NCBI GenBank assembly: GCA_014801075.1
Contig: JAAVEW010000010.1
Span: 10,542 to 59,925 of the forward strand
Length of the DNA stretch: 49,384 bases
Source of the DNA: Barnesiella sp.
GTDB lineage: Bacteria; Bacteroidota; Bacteroidia; Bacteroidales; Muribaculaceae
Direction: 5' to 3'
The translations under genes were made by a program, and so were the position numbers. Positions 24,913 to 36,200 of the stretch are shown in pieces. Each line of letters opens with the position of its first letter. Positions within the stretch are counted from its first letter, which is position 1. The notes beneath the pieces were generated by a model. The model worked only from the letters and a program-made list of their open reading frames with translations, ran no database searches and was not told where the DNA came from.

Positions 24913-27900
24913 ATGAGAAATCTACGATTATTATTAATGCTGATGCTCTTGGCTGTGACGCAGCTGAGTTATGGCCAGGCATCGTCGATTATAAGGGGTG
25001 ACGTCGTCGACGAGACGGGAGAGCCTATTATCGGCGCACAGATCCATGAGGTCGACAAGAACAACCGTGTCTACTCCAATACGGCTACCGACTTCAACGG
25101 TGAGTTCTCTCTTGCAATCAAGAACCCCAACAACAAACTGAAAGTGTCGTACGTGGGCTTCAAACCCCAGACACTTTCAATCAAGCCCAACATGCACATC
25201 GTCATGAAAGATGCAGCGACACTTTCGGAAGTGCAGGTTACAGCATCGCGTATGAGTAACGACGGCTCTATGCCTATCCCTATGCGTGAGCTCTCGGGTG
25301 CGACCCAGACCATCAATACCAAAGAGTTCGAAGGCTTGTCGGTGACTTCAATCGACGACGCCCTCCAGGGCCGTATGGCCGGTCTTGACATCGTGGCCAA
25401 CTCCGGTGACCTCGGTTCAGGCTCTTCAATGCGTATCCGCGGTTCGGGTTCAATCAACTCGAATGCCGAGCCTCTCATCGTGCTCAACGACATTCCTTAC
25501 GAGAGCCACGTTGACGACTCGTTTGACTTCGCCAACGCCACTCAGGAACAGTTTGCCAACCTTCTTGCCATCAACCCCGAGGATATCGAGGAAATCACCG
25601 TGCTCAAGGACGGTGCTGCAGCGGCCGTCTACGGTGCGCGCGGTGCCAACGGTGTCATCCTTATCAAGACCAAGCGTGGTGTCAAGGGTCCGCCCCGTGT
25701 GCAGTATCTCTACAAGTTCTCCATGCACAAGCAGCCCAAGGGACGCAAGATGCTCAGCGGTGACGACTACACCATGCTCATGAAGCAGGCTTACTTCAAC
25801 CCCGGACAGGACGAAAACGCCTGCAACATCCCCGAATACAACTACGACCCGACCTACTCGGAATACTGGAACTTCGTCAACAACACCGACTGGGTGGATG
25901 AAGTGACTCAGTATGGTTACACCCACGATAACACTGTCAACGTAAATGGTGGTGGTGAGAAAGCGAAATACCGTGCATCGCTCGGTTACCTCACCCAGTC
26001 AGGTACTATCATCGAGCAGAAACTCGAACGTATCTCGGCCCTCATGAACCTTGACTATCAGGTGTCTGACCGACTGAAGTTCTCTACCGAGTTCTCTCTT
26101 ACCCACAGCAAGAATAAAAAGACCTACGACGAGTATGGCAACATCCTCGACATCGCTTACCGCAAGATGCCTAACGTAGGTGTATATCGCCGCGACGATG
26201 CAGGAAACCTTACCAATGATTTCTACATCATCCCGCAGTCGTCGTCGCTCGACGCTTCGCAGAAGAACCTTGTCAACCCCGTGGCTATGGCCCACCTGGC
26301 AAAATATGACGAGACCTCGATGCGAATCATCCCCACACTGCGCGTGCAGTATGACATTCTCAACCCCGACAAGCACCGTCTGCGCTATCAGGGCTACGTG
26401 CAGTTTGACATCGAAAACCGTAAGGATGACCGCGTGCTCCCGCGCGAGCTTACCTCTTACGACTGGAACAGTGACAACGTGAACCGCGTGTCACGCCGCG
26501 ATGCCGAGTCGCTCAACATGCAGACCAAGCACGAACTTCTGTTCATGCCCCAGCTCGGTCACGGACACTCGTTCATGTTCCTCGGCGCATGGGAGCTCAC
26601 CTCAGGTAACTCACAGGCACAGGAATTCCGTAAATACGGTCTGCCCAACGGCATCGAGTCGCCCACAGTGCCCGGTAACGAGCGTACATTCAGCTCATCG
26701 AAAGGCGAGTGGCACTCAATGGCCTATATGGGTCGTGTACACTACGCGTTCAAGGAGCGCTACATCCTCGACCTTACAGTGCGTCGCGACGGTAGCACCC
26801 GCTTCGGTCCCGGCAACCGCTGGGGTACCTTCCCCGCCGTTTCCGGTAAGTGGATTCTCTCTGACGAAAAGTGGTTTGACTCCTGGGAATGGTTCAATAC
26901 CTTCGGTCTCCGTGTAGGTTACGGTAAGACCGGTCGTATGCCCGATGCCGAGTATCTCCACTATGCCCGTTACAACTCCAACTACGGTTCGGGCATGGGT
27001 AACACCTACATCGACATCTCTACCCTCAAGCCCGCGTCAATCCGCCTGAGCAACCTCAAGTGGGAGACTGCACAGTCAGTCAACTTCGGTATCGACTGTA
27101 ACCTTTTCAACTACAAGGTCAACTTCGACTTCAACGTGTTCAAGGACTGGAACAAGGACCTCCTCTTCTCTAACCAGACCATCCCCTCGTCGACCGGTTT
27201 CGGCTCTATCAGCTACATCAACGGCGGTAAGATGGAAAAGAGCGGTTGGGAGTTCAACTTCTACACTCAGAACCTCCTGAAGTATAACGACTTCTCGTTT
27301 GACGTCAACTTCAACCTCTCGAACTACAACTCGAAGATTACCGACATGCTTCCCGAAATCCTCGAGTCGTATGAAGGTCAGTTCGTCAAGACCCCCAACG
27401 ACTCACGCTTCGTAAACCGCGTGCAGCTCGGCAACGCCTACGGTTCAATCTACGGTCTGCGCTACAAGGGTGTCTACCAGTACAGCGACTACGTTGAAGG
27501 CCGCGAAGGTACTTGCCCGTTCGTTCAGGACGCCAACGGCAACTACATCAAGGACTCCAACGGCAACCCGATGCCCATGTACTACGACTACGGCGGTATC
27601 AACTACAAGTTCCGCGGTGGTGACGCCATCTACGAGGATGTCAACCACGACGGTACTATCGACGAGCTCGATATCGTGTACCTCGGTAACTGTAACCCGA
27701 AAATCTACGGTGGTTTCGGCTTCACCTTCCGCTGGAAACAGCTTTCGGTCAACGCCTTCTTCAACTTCCGTACCGGTAACAAGATTGCCAACTACGCACG
27801 TATGCGTGCAGAGAATATGTACACCAACGACAACCAGTCAATCGCCACCAACTGGCGCTGGCGCAAAGAGGGTGACATCACCGACATGCCCCGCGCTCTC

Positions 27901-28188
27901 TACCAGTACGGTTACAACTGGATGCCCTCTGACCGCTTCGTTGAGGACGGTACTTTCCTCCGCTTCAAGTACCTCACTTTCAACTACGGTTTCACCAAGG
28001 AAGTGTGCCAGGCTCTGCACCTCAACCAGCTTAACCTTTACCTGACGCTCAACAACCTTTGCACCTGGACCAAGTACACCGGTGTAGACCCCGAAATCTC
28101 ACCCAACGGTATGACCGGTGTCGTTGAGGACTGGAGCTCGACTCCCCGTTCACAGTACTTCACTTTCGGTCTGACGGTAGGTTTCTAA
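24913..28188 (+). CDS. SusC/RagA-type TonB-dependent outer-membrane transporter 1
   Basis: This 1091-aa outer-membrane beta-barrel imports oligomers in partnership with a SusD lid. It has a signal peptide (1-22), a carboxypeptidase-regulatory-like domain (about 26-105, GDVVDETGEPIIGA), then the plug (about 125-250) with the SusC signature ITVLKDGAAAAVYGARG. The barrel ends in a terminal Phe (LTVGF). There is no N-terminal secretin/TonB signalling domain, so direct anti-sigma signalling is unlikely. It is 22 nt from the FAS1 gene upstream and 22 nt from its susD partner. Confidence 0.95.
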   Translation: MRNLRLLLMLMLLAVTQLSYGQASSIIRGDVVDETGEPIIGAQIHEVDKNNRVYSNTATDFNGEFSLAIKNPNNKLKVSYVGFKPQTLSIKPNMHIVMKDAATLSEVQVTASRMSNDGSMPIPMRELSGATQTINTKEFEGLSVTSIDDALQGRMAGLDIVANSGDLGSGSSMRIRGSGSINSNAEPLIVLNDIPYESHVDDSFDFANATQEQFANLLAINPEDIEEITVLKDGAAAAVYGARGANGVILIKTKRGVKGPPRVQYLYKFSMHKQPKGRKMLSGDDYTMLMKQAYFNPGQDENACNIPEYNYDPTYSEYWNFVNNTDWVDEVTQYGYTHDNTVNVNGGGEKAKYRASLGYLTQSGTIIEQKLERISALMNLDYQVSDRLKFSTEFSLTHSKNKKTYDEYGNILDIAYRKMPNVGVYRRDDAGNLTNDFYIIPQSSSLDASQKNLVNPVAMAHLAKYDETSMRIIPTLRVQYDILNPDKHRLRYQGYVQFDIENRKDDRVLPRELTSYDWNSDNVNRVSRRDAESLNMQTKHELLFMPQLGHGHSFMFLGAWELTSGNSQAQEFRKYGLPNGIESPTVPGNERTFSSSKGEWHSMAYMGRVHYAFKERYILDLTVRRDGSTRFGPGNRWGTFPAVSGKWILSDEKWFDSWEWFNTFGLRVGYGKTGRMPDAEYLHYARYNSNYGSGMGNTYIDISTLKPASIRLSNLKWETAQSVNFGIDCNLFNYKVNFDFNVFKDWNKDLLFSNQTIPSSTGFGSISYINGGKMEKSGWEFNFYTQNLLKYNDFSFDVNFNLSNYNSKITDMLPEILESYEGQFVKTPNDSRFVNRVQLGNAYGSIYGLRYKGVYQYSDYVEGREGTCPFVQDANGNYIKDSNGNPMPMYYDYGGINYKFRGGDAIYEDVNHDGTIDELDIVYLGNCNPKIYGGFGFTFRWKQLSVNAFFNFRTGNKIANYARMRAENMYTNDNQSIATNWRWRKEGDITDMPRALYQYGYNWMPSDRFVEDGTFLRFKYLTFNYGFTKEVCQALHLNQLNLYLTLNNLCTWTKYTGVDPEISPNGMTGVVEDWSSTPRSQYFTFGLTVGF

Positions 28189-28210
28189 CCATTGAAAAAA
28201 CATTAACGAC

Positions 28211-29764
28211 ATGAATAAGATACTTAAATATTTTACAATAGCACTCCTGGGAGTCAGCTTCACTTCATGCGACGACTTCTTCGAGCTCAAGCCCAAGAAC
28301 GAGATGGTGCTTGAGGAATTCTGGCAGACAGAGTCCGACGTGCTCTCGGTAGTGGGCAGCTGCTACCGTTCGATGCAGGAGCCCGGATTCATGCAGCGCC
28401 TCATCGTGTGGGGTGAGTTCCGTTCCGACAACTGTATCCTCGGCAGCGGCGACGGCGGCGACCTCAACAACATCGCCAACCTCAACCTGCTCCCCTCCAA
28501 CGGTTACGCAGCGTGGGGCGATTTCTATAACGTCATCAACCTCTGTAACACCGTGGAGCACTTCGCTCCCATCGCCTATGAGCGCGACCCCAACTTCACT
28601 CTCGGTCAGCTCAACGGCTACCTCGCCGAGGTAAAGGCTATCCGCGCCTACTGTTACTTCACACTGGTGCGCGCCTTCCGCGACATACCTTTCTCTACCG
28701 AGCCTGTGTATGACGACACCGTTCAGTTCCGTCTGCCCCAGAGCGATCCCGACGAGATTATCGACTTCCTCATCGAGGACCTCAAGGCCATCGAGCCCGC
28801 GGCCATCACCGAGTGGAGCCAGGTTGCCTACACCAAGGGCCGCATGACCCAGAACGCCGTGCGCTGTATCATCGCCGACATGTGTCTGTGGCAGCGTCGC
28901 TACGCTGAAGCCGAGGAGTACACCAACCGTATCCTCAACGACGGCAAGTCCGAGCTCAGCTTCGTGCGCGCCAACAACTACAACAAGGGCGTGTTTATCG
29001 ACGGCAACTCTACCGAGAGCATCTTCGAGCTGCAGTTCAACCGCGGTATCATCCCCAACTATGCGGTGTGTGAGTTCTACGGCACCAGCGGTGGCCGTGG
29101 CCCGCAGAAACAGATTGTAGCCTATGACTTCACCACTACCGAGCTTTGGGATGCCAGCGACGAGCGTCAGTATGACTTCTACTTTGCCGACGTGGCAGGC
29201 GGTTCATTCCCCGTCAAGAAGTTTGTCGCTTACCGTCGTGACAACGATATCCCCTCACAGATACGTGAATCGGACTACACCAACGTGGGCGACAATGCCG
29301 GTAACACCAACTGGATATTGTACCGTCTGGCCGACGTGTATCTCATGAAGGCTGAGGCTCTCACCGAGCAGAACAAGGACCTCGCAGGCGCCCTTGAACT
29401 CGTCAAGACCGTCTACGACCGCGCCAACTCGGCCGAGCCCGAAGGTCTGACCGGCTCATACGGCAACCAGGAGGCAATGCGTCAGCTGATTCTCGACGAG
29501 CGCCAGCGCGAATTCATGTTTGAGGGCAAGCGCTACTTCGACCTGCTCCGCGCCATCCGCAAGGACCCCTCGCGCATGGAGCTTATCATCAGCACCTACC
29601 TCAAGCCCAAATACGTGTCGCTTGACCAGGCAACCGTCTCTTCCAAGCTCAAGGATATCGACGCACTTTACATGCCTATCAAGGATACCGAAATGAAGGC
29701 CAACCACCAGCTGGTGCAGAACCCCTTCTATCAAGTATCCAACGATATCGATGTTAATAAGTAA
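28211..29764 (+). CDS. RagB/SusD-family nutrient-binding lipoprotein 1
   Basis: The 517-aa SusD-fold lipoprotein caps the SusC pore and captures substrate at the cell surface. The lipobox is SFTSC (C20), followed by DDFFE, an acidic surface-export-type stretch. TPR-like helices carry the usual family landmarks: LAEVKAIRAYCYF in the N half, and the conserved C-terminal block RQREFMFEGKRYFDLLR. It pairs with the SusC immediately upstream. Substrate cannot be read from sequence. Confidence 0.94.
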   Translation: MNKILKYFTIALLGVSFTSCDDFFELKPKNEMVLEEFWQTESDVLSVVGSCYRSMQEPGFMQRLIVWGEFRSDNCILGSGDGGDLNNIANLNLLPSNGYAAWGDFYNVINLCNTVEHFAPIAYERDPNFTLGQLNGYLAEVKAIRAYCYFTLVRAFRDIPFSTEPVYDDTVQFRLPQSDPDEIIDFLIEDLKAIEPAAITEWSQVAYTKGRMTQNAVRCIIADMCLWQRRYAEAEEYTNRILNDGKSELSFVRANNYNKGVFIDGNSTESIFELQFNRGIIPNYAVCEFYGTSGGRGPQKQIVAYDFTTTELWDASDERQYDFYFADVAGGSFPVKKFVAYRRDNDIPSQIRESDYTNVGDNAGNTNWILYRLADVYLMKAEALTEQNKDLAGALELVKTVYDRANSAEPEGLTGSYGNQEAMRQLILDERQREFMFEGKRYFDLLRAIRKDPSRMELIISTYLKPKYVSLDQATVSSKLKDIDALYMPIKDTEMKANHQLVQNPFYQVSNDIDVNK

Positions 29765-29792
29765 CCAATCCCAAAGTTAATCACTTAACACC

Positions 29793-31646
29793 ATGAATAA
29801 GTATCTGCTAAAATCACTGTTCATAGCCGCCCTGGCAGCAGGTGCCGGTGCATTGTCATCATGCTCCGACGATGTCGATGAGGGTGCCTACTATACATTT
29901 ACCGGTGACACTGTATGCTCTTACGTAGAGGGCGACCCGCAGTACGGCATCTTCACCGAGATGCTCCACCGCACCGGTCTCAACGCTCTGCTCTCGACCT
30001 ACGGTCACTACACCCTCTTCCTCCCCAACGACGAGGCTTTCGAGGAGTATTTCCGCCAGAACGGCCTGTCGCTCGACACCATGACTGAGGACCAGATGCG
30101 TGAGATTATCTACAACCACGTAATCAACAGCCCGGGCCGCGACTACATGTCGGAGAACTTCGAGGAGGGCGCGCTTGCCGAAGCATCGATGTCCGACCAC
30201 TTCTTCGTCATCTCCTTCCAGAGCGACCCCAACATCTCGGGTCTGCAGATTTATGTCAACAAGACAGTGCGTATCATCGAGCGCGACATCGAGGTGCACA
30301 ACGGTGTCATCCACCTTGTCAACACCGTAGTGTCGCCCAACAAGGACTTCGTCAGCGATATCCTTATCGACCCCACCGTAGTCGGCGACGAGCAGACATT
30401 CAACCTCTTCCACGAGGCATTGCGTGTCACTCACCTCTCTGACTCGCTGGAGCGCGACTACGACCTCAACTATGTGTGCCCCACAGCCAACGCCCACATC
30501 ACTCAGGCCGGCTGGGACTGTCTGCTGCCCAAGACAAAGCGTTACGGCTTCACCGTCTTCGCCGAGTCTGACGAAGTGTACGCCGCCAACGGCATCCACT
30601 CTATCGCCGACATGGAGCGCGTGGCACGCCAGTACTACGACAACGGTTCTGACGACTACACCTCGCGTGACAACGCTCTCAACCAGTTCGTGGCCTACCA
30701 CCTGCTCGACCGCATGATGTCGACCAACATGTTCCTTTATCCTGGCCGCAACACCGTTGCCAACTCAATGAAGGACCGTCACGAGTTCTACGAGACCATG
30801 CGCGAGTTCTACCTGCTCAAAATCAACGTTGGTCCCAAAATCAACCTTGAAAAGACCGGCAAGTGTGTCGAGGTGATTGAAGGCAGAAGTAACCTCAGCG
30901 GCTGCAACGGCTACGTTCACTCTATCAGCGACCTGCTCGTGTATGACCGCAACGTGATGGAGAACGACGTGCTCAACTGCCGTATCCGTGTCGACATGTA
31001 CAATATTCCCCCGGAATTCACCAACAACAATATCCGCTGGAACCTCACCGAGGGTGTGCCCGACGGAGCTTCGGCCCGCACCATCCCCCACGACTTCTCG
31101 CCCAAGCATTTCAACTGCACTCCCGAGACTGAAATCGTGATGTGGGCATCGGAAGGCTGGACCATGTATCAGGCCGACGAGCTCAAGCTCAACGGATGGT
31201 ATGACTTCACACTGCGTCTCCCGCCGGTTCCGCCGGGCAACTGGGAAGTGCGCATGGGTTACTCACGCGTATGGTGGCGCGGTATCGCGCAGTTCTTCCT
31301 CGACGGCGAGATCCAGGGTATCCCCCGCGACCTCCGTATCGAGGGCAACGACCCCCGCGTAGGCTGGGTGAAGGATACCGGCGGCCCCGAGGATAAGGAA
31401 ATTGACAAGGCTATGCGCAACCGCGGCTACATGAAGGGCCCGGCCTCAGCCATCAACTACTACTACAACTCGGTGCTCCGCAACGACCAGGCTTACCTGC
31501 GTGTCATCATCGGCAATCTCAGTGTTCAGGAATACGGCGCACACTACCTCCGTGCCAAGAACGTGCTTTCGCCCGGCAACGAATACAACGGCGACCTTAT
31601 CGAGCTCGTTCCCGTTTCGCTCATCGAGTATGAGGACATCTATTAA
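29793..31646 (+). CDS. FAS1-domain surface lipoprotein with C-terminal beta domain (1)
   Basis: The 617-aa lipoprotein has lipobox ALSSC (C24) and SDDVDE after it. A first FAS1 domain (about 40-190) has the motif YTLFLPNDEAFEEY at 73-86. A second (about 195-380) has FTVFAESDEVY near 252 and the VHNGVIHLVN-like closing strand of the fold. The last 230 residues form a predicted beta-rich domain, rich in Trp and Tyr (WEVRMGYSRVWWRG), that could bind ligand. It occupies the operon position where SusE/SusF usually sit. Function beyond surface binding is inference. Confidence 0.82.
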   Translation: MNKYLLKSLFIAALAAGAGALSSCSDDVDEGAYYTFTGDTVCSYVEGDPQYGIFTEMLHRTGLNALLSTYGHYTLFLPNDEAFEEYFRQNGLSLDTMTEDQMREIIYNHVINSPGRDYMSENFEEGALAEASMSDHFFVISFQSDPNISGLQIYVNKTVRIIERDIEVHNGVIHLVNTVVSPNKDFVSDILIDPTVVGDEQTFNLFHEALRVTHLSDSLERDYDLNYVCPTANAHITQAGWDCLLPKTKRYGFTVFAESDEVYAANGIHSIADMERVARQYYDNGSDDYTSRDNALNQFVAYHLLDRMMSTNMFLYPGRNTVANSMKDRHEFYETMREFYLLKINVGPKINLEKTGKCVEVIEGRSNLSGCNGYVHSISDLLVYDRNVMENDVLNCRIRVDMYNIPPEFTNNNIRWNLTEGVPDGASARTIPHDFSPKHFNCTPETEIVMWASEGWTMYQADELKLNGWYDFTLRLPPVPPGNWEVRMGYSRVWWRGIAQFFLDGEIQGIPRDLRIEGNDPRVGWVKDTGGPEDKEIDKAMRNRGYMKGPASAINYYYNSVLRNDQAYLRVIIGNLSVQEYGAHYLRAKNVLSPGNEYNGDLIELVPVSLIEYEDIY

Positions 31647-31672
31647 TCCACCATCATTAACTGATTTCATCA

Positions 31673-33268
31673 ATGAAAAAGTCATATATTTTAGTCGGAT
31701 TGCTCGCAGTGGCCGGAGCTATGGCATCATGCTCCGACGACTGGGACAATCACTATGAGTCATCGGCACAGGTGTCCAAGGAATCGGTGATGCAGCTCAT
31801 TCAGGATGACCCCGAGCTCTCTACCTTTGCTCAGATGCTTGAGATTTCAGGCTACAGCGACCTGCTCGCCTCGACACAGACATTCACTGTCTTTGCTCCC
31901 AACAACGACGGCCTCAAGGATATCGACCTTGAGGATGTCGACGCGGTGAAGCGTATCGTGCTCAACCATATCGCCCGATTCAACAACTCCACCGCTGCCG
32001 GCGACGGTCACACCGTCAAGATGTACAACGGCAAGCGCTTCGCTTTCGACGGCAACACCTTCGGCGGCGTATTGCTCGACCGTGCCGACATCATCGCCTC
32101 CAACGGTATCCTCCACGTGCTCGACGAGCAGATACCTTACTCCTACAACTTCCGCGAGTACATCAACGTGCATGCGTCAACCTCCAAGATGGCCGAGTTC
32201 CTCGCCCTCTATGACCGCCGCGAGATGGACCTCGGAGCATCGCGTCCTATCGGTGTCGACGCCAACGGCGCCACCGTCTACGACTCGGTGATGTATGACT
32301 ACAACCCCGTGCTTGAGCACGGCTGGTACGGTATCGGTGACATCGCCGACGAGGACTCGCTCTTCACTATGGTTATCCCCGACAACGCAGCATGGGACGA
32401 AGCCTACGCCCGCATCCGCCCCTTCTACAATGTCTATGACAAGGACCAGAGCATAGCCGACTCTATCGGCGACGTGCAGACCAAGCTCTCCATCGTCCAT
32501 GACCTCGTGTTCCGCCGTCTCATCGAAAACCCCGCGACTGCCACCGACCTCTGGACTACCCGAGGCAGCGAAATCGTTGACCCGCAGGGCTTCTTCACCG
32601 GCACCACCCGCGAGCACGCCTCCAACGGTATCATGTACCTCACCTCGAAGCTCAACTACGACAACGTAGCCACCTGGAACCGCCTCATCGAAGTAGAGGG
32701 CGAGGACCAGGAAGGCCGTCAGGCAGCTCAGGCAAGTACAATCTACACCCGCTCGGTAGGTTCCGACAACATCTACTACGACTCTATCAGCGAAGCCCGC
32801 TACATCGAAGTAGTATCGACCGGTTCAACCGCCACCCAGCCCGGTGTTACCGTCACTATCCCCAACGTGCTCTCCACCGAGTATGATATCTATGTGTCAT
32901 TCGTGCCCGGCACCGTGACCGATACCCTCAACATCGAGAAAACCCGTCTCACCTTCACGCTCTCTTACCTCGGCGCCAACGGCCGCACCGTCAACACTAC
33001 GTTCCGCGCTCAGAACGATGCCGAACGCTACGTGACAAGCCCCACCGAGTGCAAGTGGATCAAGGTCAACAACGACCCCGTGTCGTTCCCCGTGTCCAAC
33101 TACTACGACATGCTGTGGCTCATCGACCCGCTCCACACCACCAACGACCGCGTGTACACCACCAAGCTGCTCATCAAGACCGATGTCAACAACACCGAGT
33201 TCAACCGCAACGAGATGGTACGCCGCTTCCGTATCGACCGAGTAGTTTTAGTGCCTATCAAAAAATAA
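31673..33268 (+). CDS. FAS1-domain surface lipoprotein with C-terminal beta domain (2)
   Basis: The 531-aa lipoprotein has lipobox AMASC (C20) followed by SDDWD. The first FAS1 domain (about 35-155) has FTVFAPNNDGL and ends SNGILHVLDEQIP. A second, more diverged one spans about 160-325, with FTMVIPDNAAW and SNGIMYLTSKL. The C-terminal beta-sandwich (about 330-531) looks like a jelly-roll ligand-binding domain. It has the same architecture as the preceding gene, so the pair probably arose by duplication. susC2 starts 9 nt after its stop. Confidence 0.82.
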   Translation: MKKSYILVGLLAVAGAMASCSDDWDNHYESSAQVSKESVMQLIQDDPELSTFAQMLEISGYSDLLASTQTFTVFAPNNDGLKDIDLEDVDAVKRIVLNHIARFNNSTAAGDGHTVKMYNGKRFAFDGNTFGGVLLDRADIIASNGILHVLDEQIPYSYNFREYINVHASTSKMAEFLALYDRREMDLGASRPIGVDANGATVYDSVMYDYNPVLEHGWYGIGDIADEDSLFTMVIPDNAAWDEAYARIRPFYNVYDKDQSIADSIGDVQTKLSIVHDLVFRRLIENPATATDLWTTRGSEIVDPQGFFTGTTREHASNGIMYLTSKLNYDNVATWNRLIEVEGEDQEGRQAAQASTIYTRSVGSDNIYYDSISEARYIEVVSTGSTATQPGVTVTIPNVLSTEYDIYVSFVPGTVTDTLNIEKTRLTFTLSYLGANGRTVNTTFRAQNDAERYVTSPTECKWIKVNNDPVSFPVSNYYDMLWLIDPLHTTNDRVYTTKLLIKTDVNNTEFNRNEMVRRFRIDRVVLVPIKK

Positions 33269-33277
33269 ACGACCATC

Positions 33278-36200
33278 ATGAAACACTCATATAAATCTTC
33301 CAAGAAAATGCTTCGACCGGTGATATGTGCTTCGGTGGTTGCAGCAATGGGACTCGCAACGCCGGCTGTGGCTCAGACTGCCGACGTCGCTAAGTCAGCA
33401 CAAGAGATAGTTGAAGGCAACACCCTCACAGGTGTTATCCTCGACTCGTCCACCGGCCTTCCCCTCCCCGGCGCACGCGTGTCGGTGGTCGGTAACGCCA
33501 AGGCTACCGCCATGACCGACGACAACGGTAAGTTCAACCTCAACCTCCCCGCCAATGCCGTCAACCTCAACGTTGAGGCTCCGGGATTCTCTACTATAAT
33601 CGTGCCCGTGCGTGACCGCAAGGATATGACAATACGTCTGGGCAGCCCCATGGAAGGCGACATCTATAAGAACGCCCTCACTGCCGACGCCCACAACGAC
33701 CGCACCGAGTTTGCCATCGGCCAGACCGTGTCCGACAACTCCGTAGCCGACCTTCAGGGTGACCTCTACGCCATCTCGCGTTCAGGTATGCCCGGCGCAG
33801 GCCACGCGGTGTATATCGAAGGTCTCCACTCCATCAACTCCTCCTCTCAGCCCCTCTACGTGGTTGACGGTGTGATATGGAGCGTATCCGACGACAACTC
33901 GTCAATTATGGACGGCCACTTCGACAACCCCCTCGCCCTCATCTCGCCTGACGATATCGAGAATATCTACGTGATGAAGAACGGCACCGCCATCTATGGC
34001 GCCAAGGGTGGCAACGGCGTGGTCATCATCGAGACCAAGCGTGCCAAAGGCGAGGCTACCGAAATCGAAGCCTACGCCCGTATGGGCTGGCGTCACGCCG
34101 CCAAGTCGATACCCATGATGAACGCCGACCAGTACCGCACCTACGCGTCCGACATCATCAAGGATAAATATGACAACCAGACAGTCATCGACCGTCTCGG
34201 CTTCCTCAACGACGACCCCACCTCATCGCAGTACTTCGATACTCACAACAACACCAACTGGCTTGACCTCGTGAGCCGCGACGGACTGATGATGAACTAC
34301 GGTGTCAATGTGCGAGGCGGTGACGACCGTGCGCTCTACATGTTCTCTCTGGGCTACACTCAGAACGAGGGTACCATCAAGGAGACATCGTTTGACCGCA
34401 TCAACGTGCGCTTCAACTCCGACATCAACCTGTGGCGCGGATCTTCGCTCCGCTTCGACGTGGCCTACGCTCAGGACACCTACAAGCTCCGCGACGACGG
34501 CATGAACGCCTACTCCTCGCCCTACTACATCTCGATGATCAAGTCGCCCCTCTATCACCCCAACATTCTGGCTCTCGACGGTTCGCTGACATCGAAATAT
34601 GCCGACAAGGATGAGCTCGACGTCACCAACCCGATGGAAATCCTCGACATGGGTGTAGGCGAAAGCCGCAACTACCGCTTCAACCTCAACGCAGCTCCCC
34701 GCTACCGCTTCAACGACGTGCTGACTGTGGAAGGTCTCGTGGCTTACACCTTCAACAAAATCAAGGAAAACTCCTTCGTGCCCGACTACGGCGTCGACGA
34801 GCGCGACTTCGTCAACTCCAACGGCGAAATCTACGCTACCAGCCGCAACGTGGTGAAGAGCCTTATGACCCGTCACACCACATTTATCGCTGACCTCCAC
34901 TTCTTCTACAACCCCTTGCGCTCAATCGAGCACAAGCTCGGCTTCACCGGCGGTTTCCGCTTCCAGAACGACACTTACGTCAACTCTGTAGGTGAAGGTC
35001 ACAACACCCCCTCCGACTTCATCAACGACCTCGGCAACACCTCATCTTCGCTCCACTTCACCTCGGGTCACGACCTCACCTGGCGTAACCTCGCATGGTA
35101 CCTCTCGGGCGAATATGCCTTCATGCAGCGCTACATCCTCAACTTCGACGGCGTCATGGAAAGCAACTCGCGCTTCGGCAACAACGCTCCCGGCGCGGCC
35201 CACATCGGCGGCGTGTCATGGGGCCTCTTCCCCTCGGTTACCGCAGCATGGCTCATGACCTCGGAAAACTGGATGAACAACGTCAACTTCCTCGACCTGC
35301 TCAAAATCCGCGCCAGCTTCGACATGGCCGGCAACGATAAGATACCTTTCTACGCCAACCGCACTTACTTCGCTTCCGAAGCTCTCAACAACAACGGCTT
35401 CGGTCAGGTAATCGCCAACATCGGCAACGACCGCCTCAAGTGGGAGACCACCCGCACCTGGCGCTTCGGCTTCGACGCAAGCCTCTTCGCCAACCGCTGG
35501 ACCATGGACTTCGACTTCTACACCTCCAAGACTTCCGACCTTCTCATCCAGAAGCGTGCCAAGGATGAAGTGGGCCTCGAATACTACTGGAGCAACGGCG
35601 GCGACCTCTCCAACAAGGGTATCAACTTCTCGACCACCGTACGCGCCATCAACCTGCGCGACTGGAAACTCGACATCGGCGCCACCATCGGCCACTACAA
35701 GAACAAAATCACCTCGCTCCCCGAAGGCCAGATTCTGACCGACATATGCGGCGGCCAGGTGCTCACCGCAGTAGGCAACCCCGTAGGCGTGTTCTACGGT
35801 TATAAAGCCGACGGCGTCTACTCAACCGTAGCCGAAGCTCAGGCAGCCAACCTCGCTATCCGCAACAACGACGGTTCGCTCACCCGCTTCGAGGCCGGCG
35901 ACATGCGCTTCAATGACCTCAACCGCGACGGCATCATCAGCGAGGCCGACCGTCAGGTTATCGGCGACCCCAACCCCGACATCTACGGTAACTTCAACTT
36001 CCGCCTCTCATGGAAGAACTTCACCCTCGGCACCGTGTTCACCTACTCTGTGGGCAACGACGCCTACAACGCACTGCGCGCCCAGCTTGAAGCCGGCAAC
36101 GACATCTTCAACCAGAGCACCGCGATGCTCAACCGCTGGGTGGCCAACGGTCAGGTGACCGACGTTCCCCGCGCCGTCTACGAGGACCCCATGGGCAACG

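Noticed and set aside
29859-30701. 280-codon minus-strand ORF opposite a FAS1 gene
   Set aside because: Val-rich shadow product; the lipoprotein on the other strand is intact.
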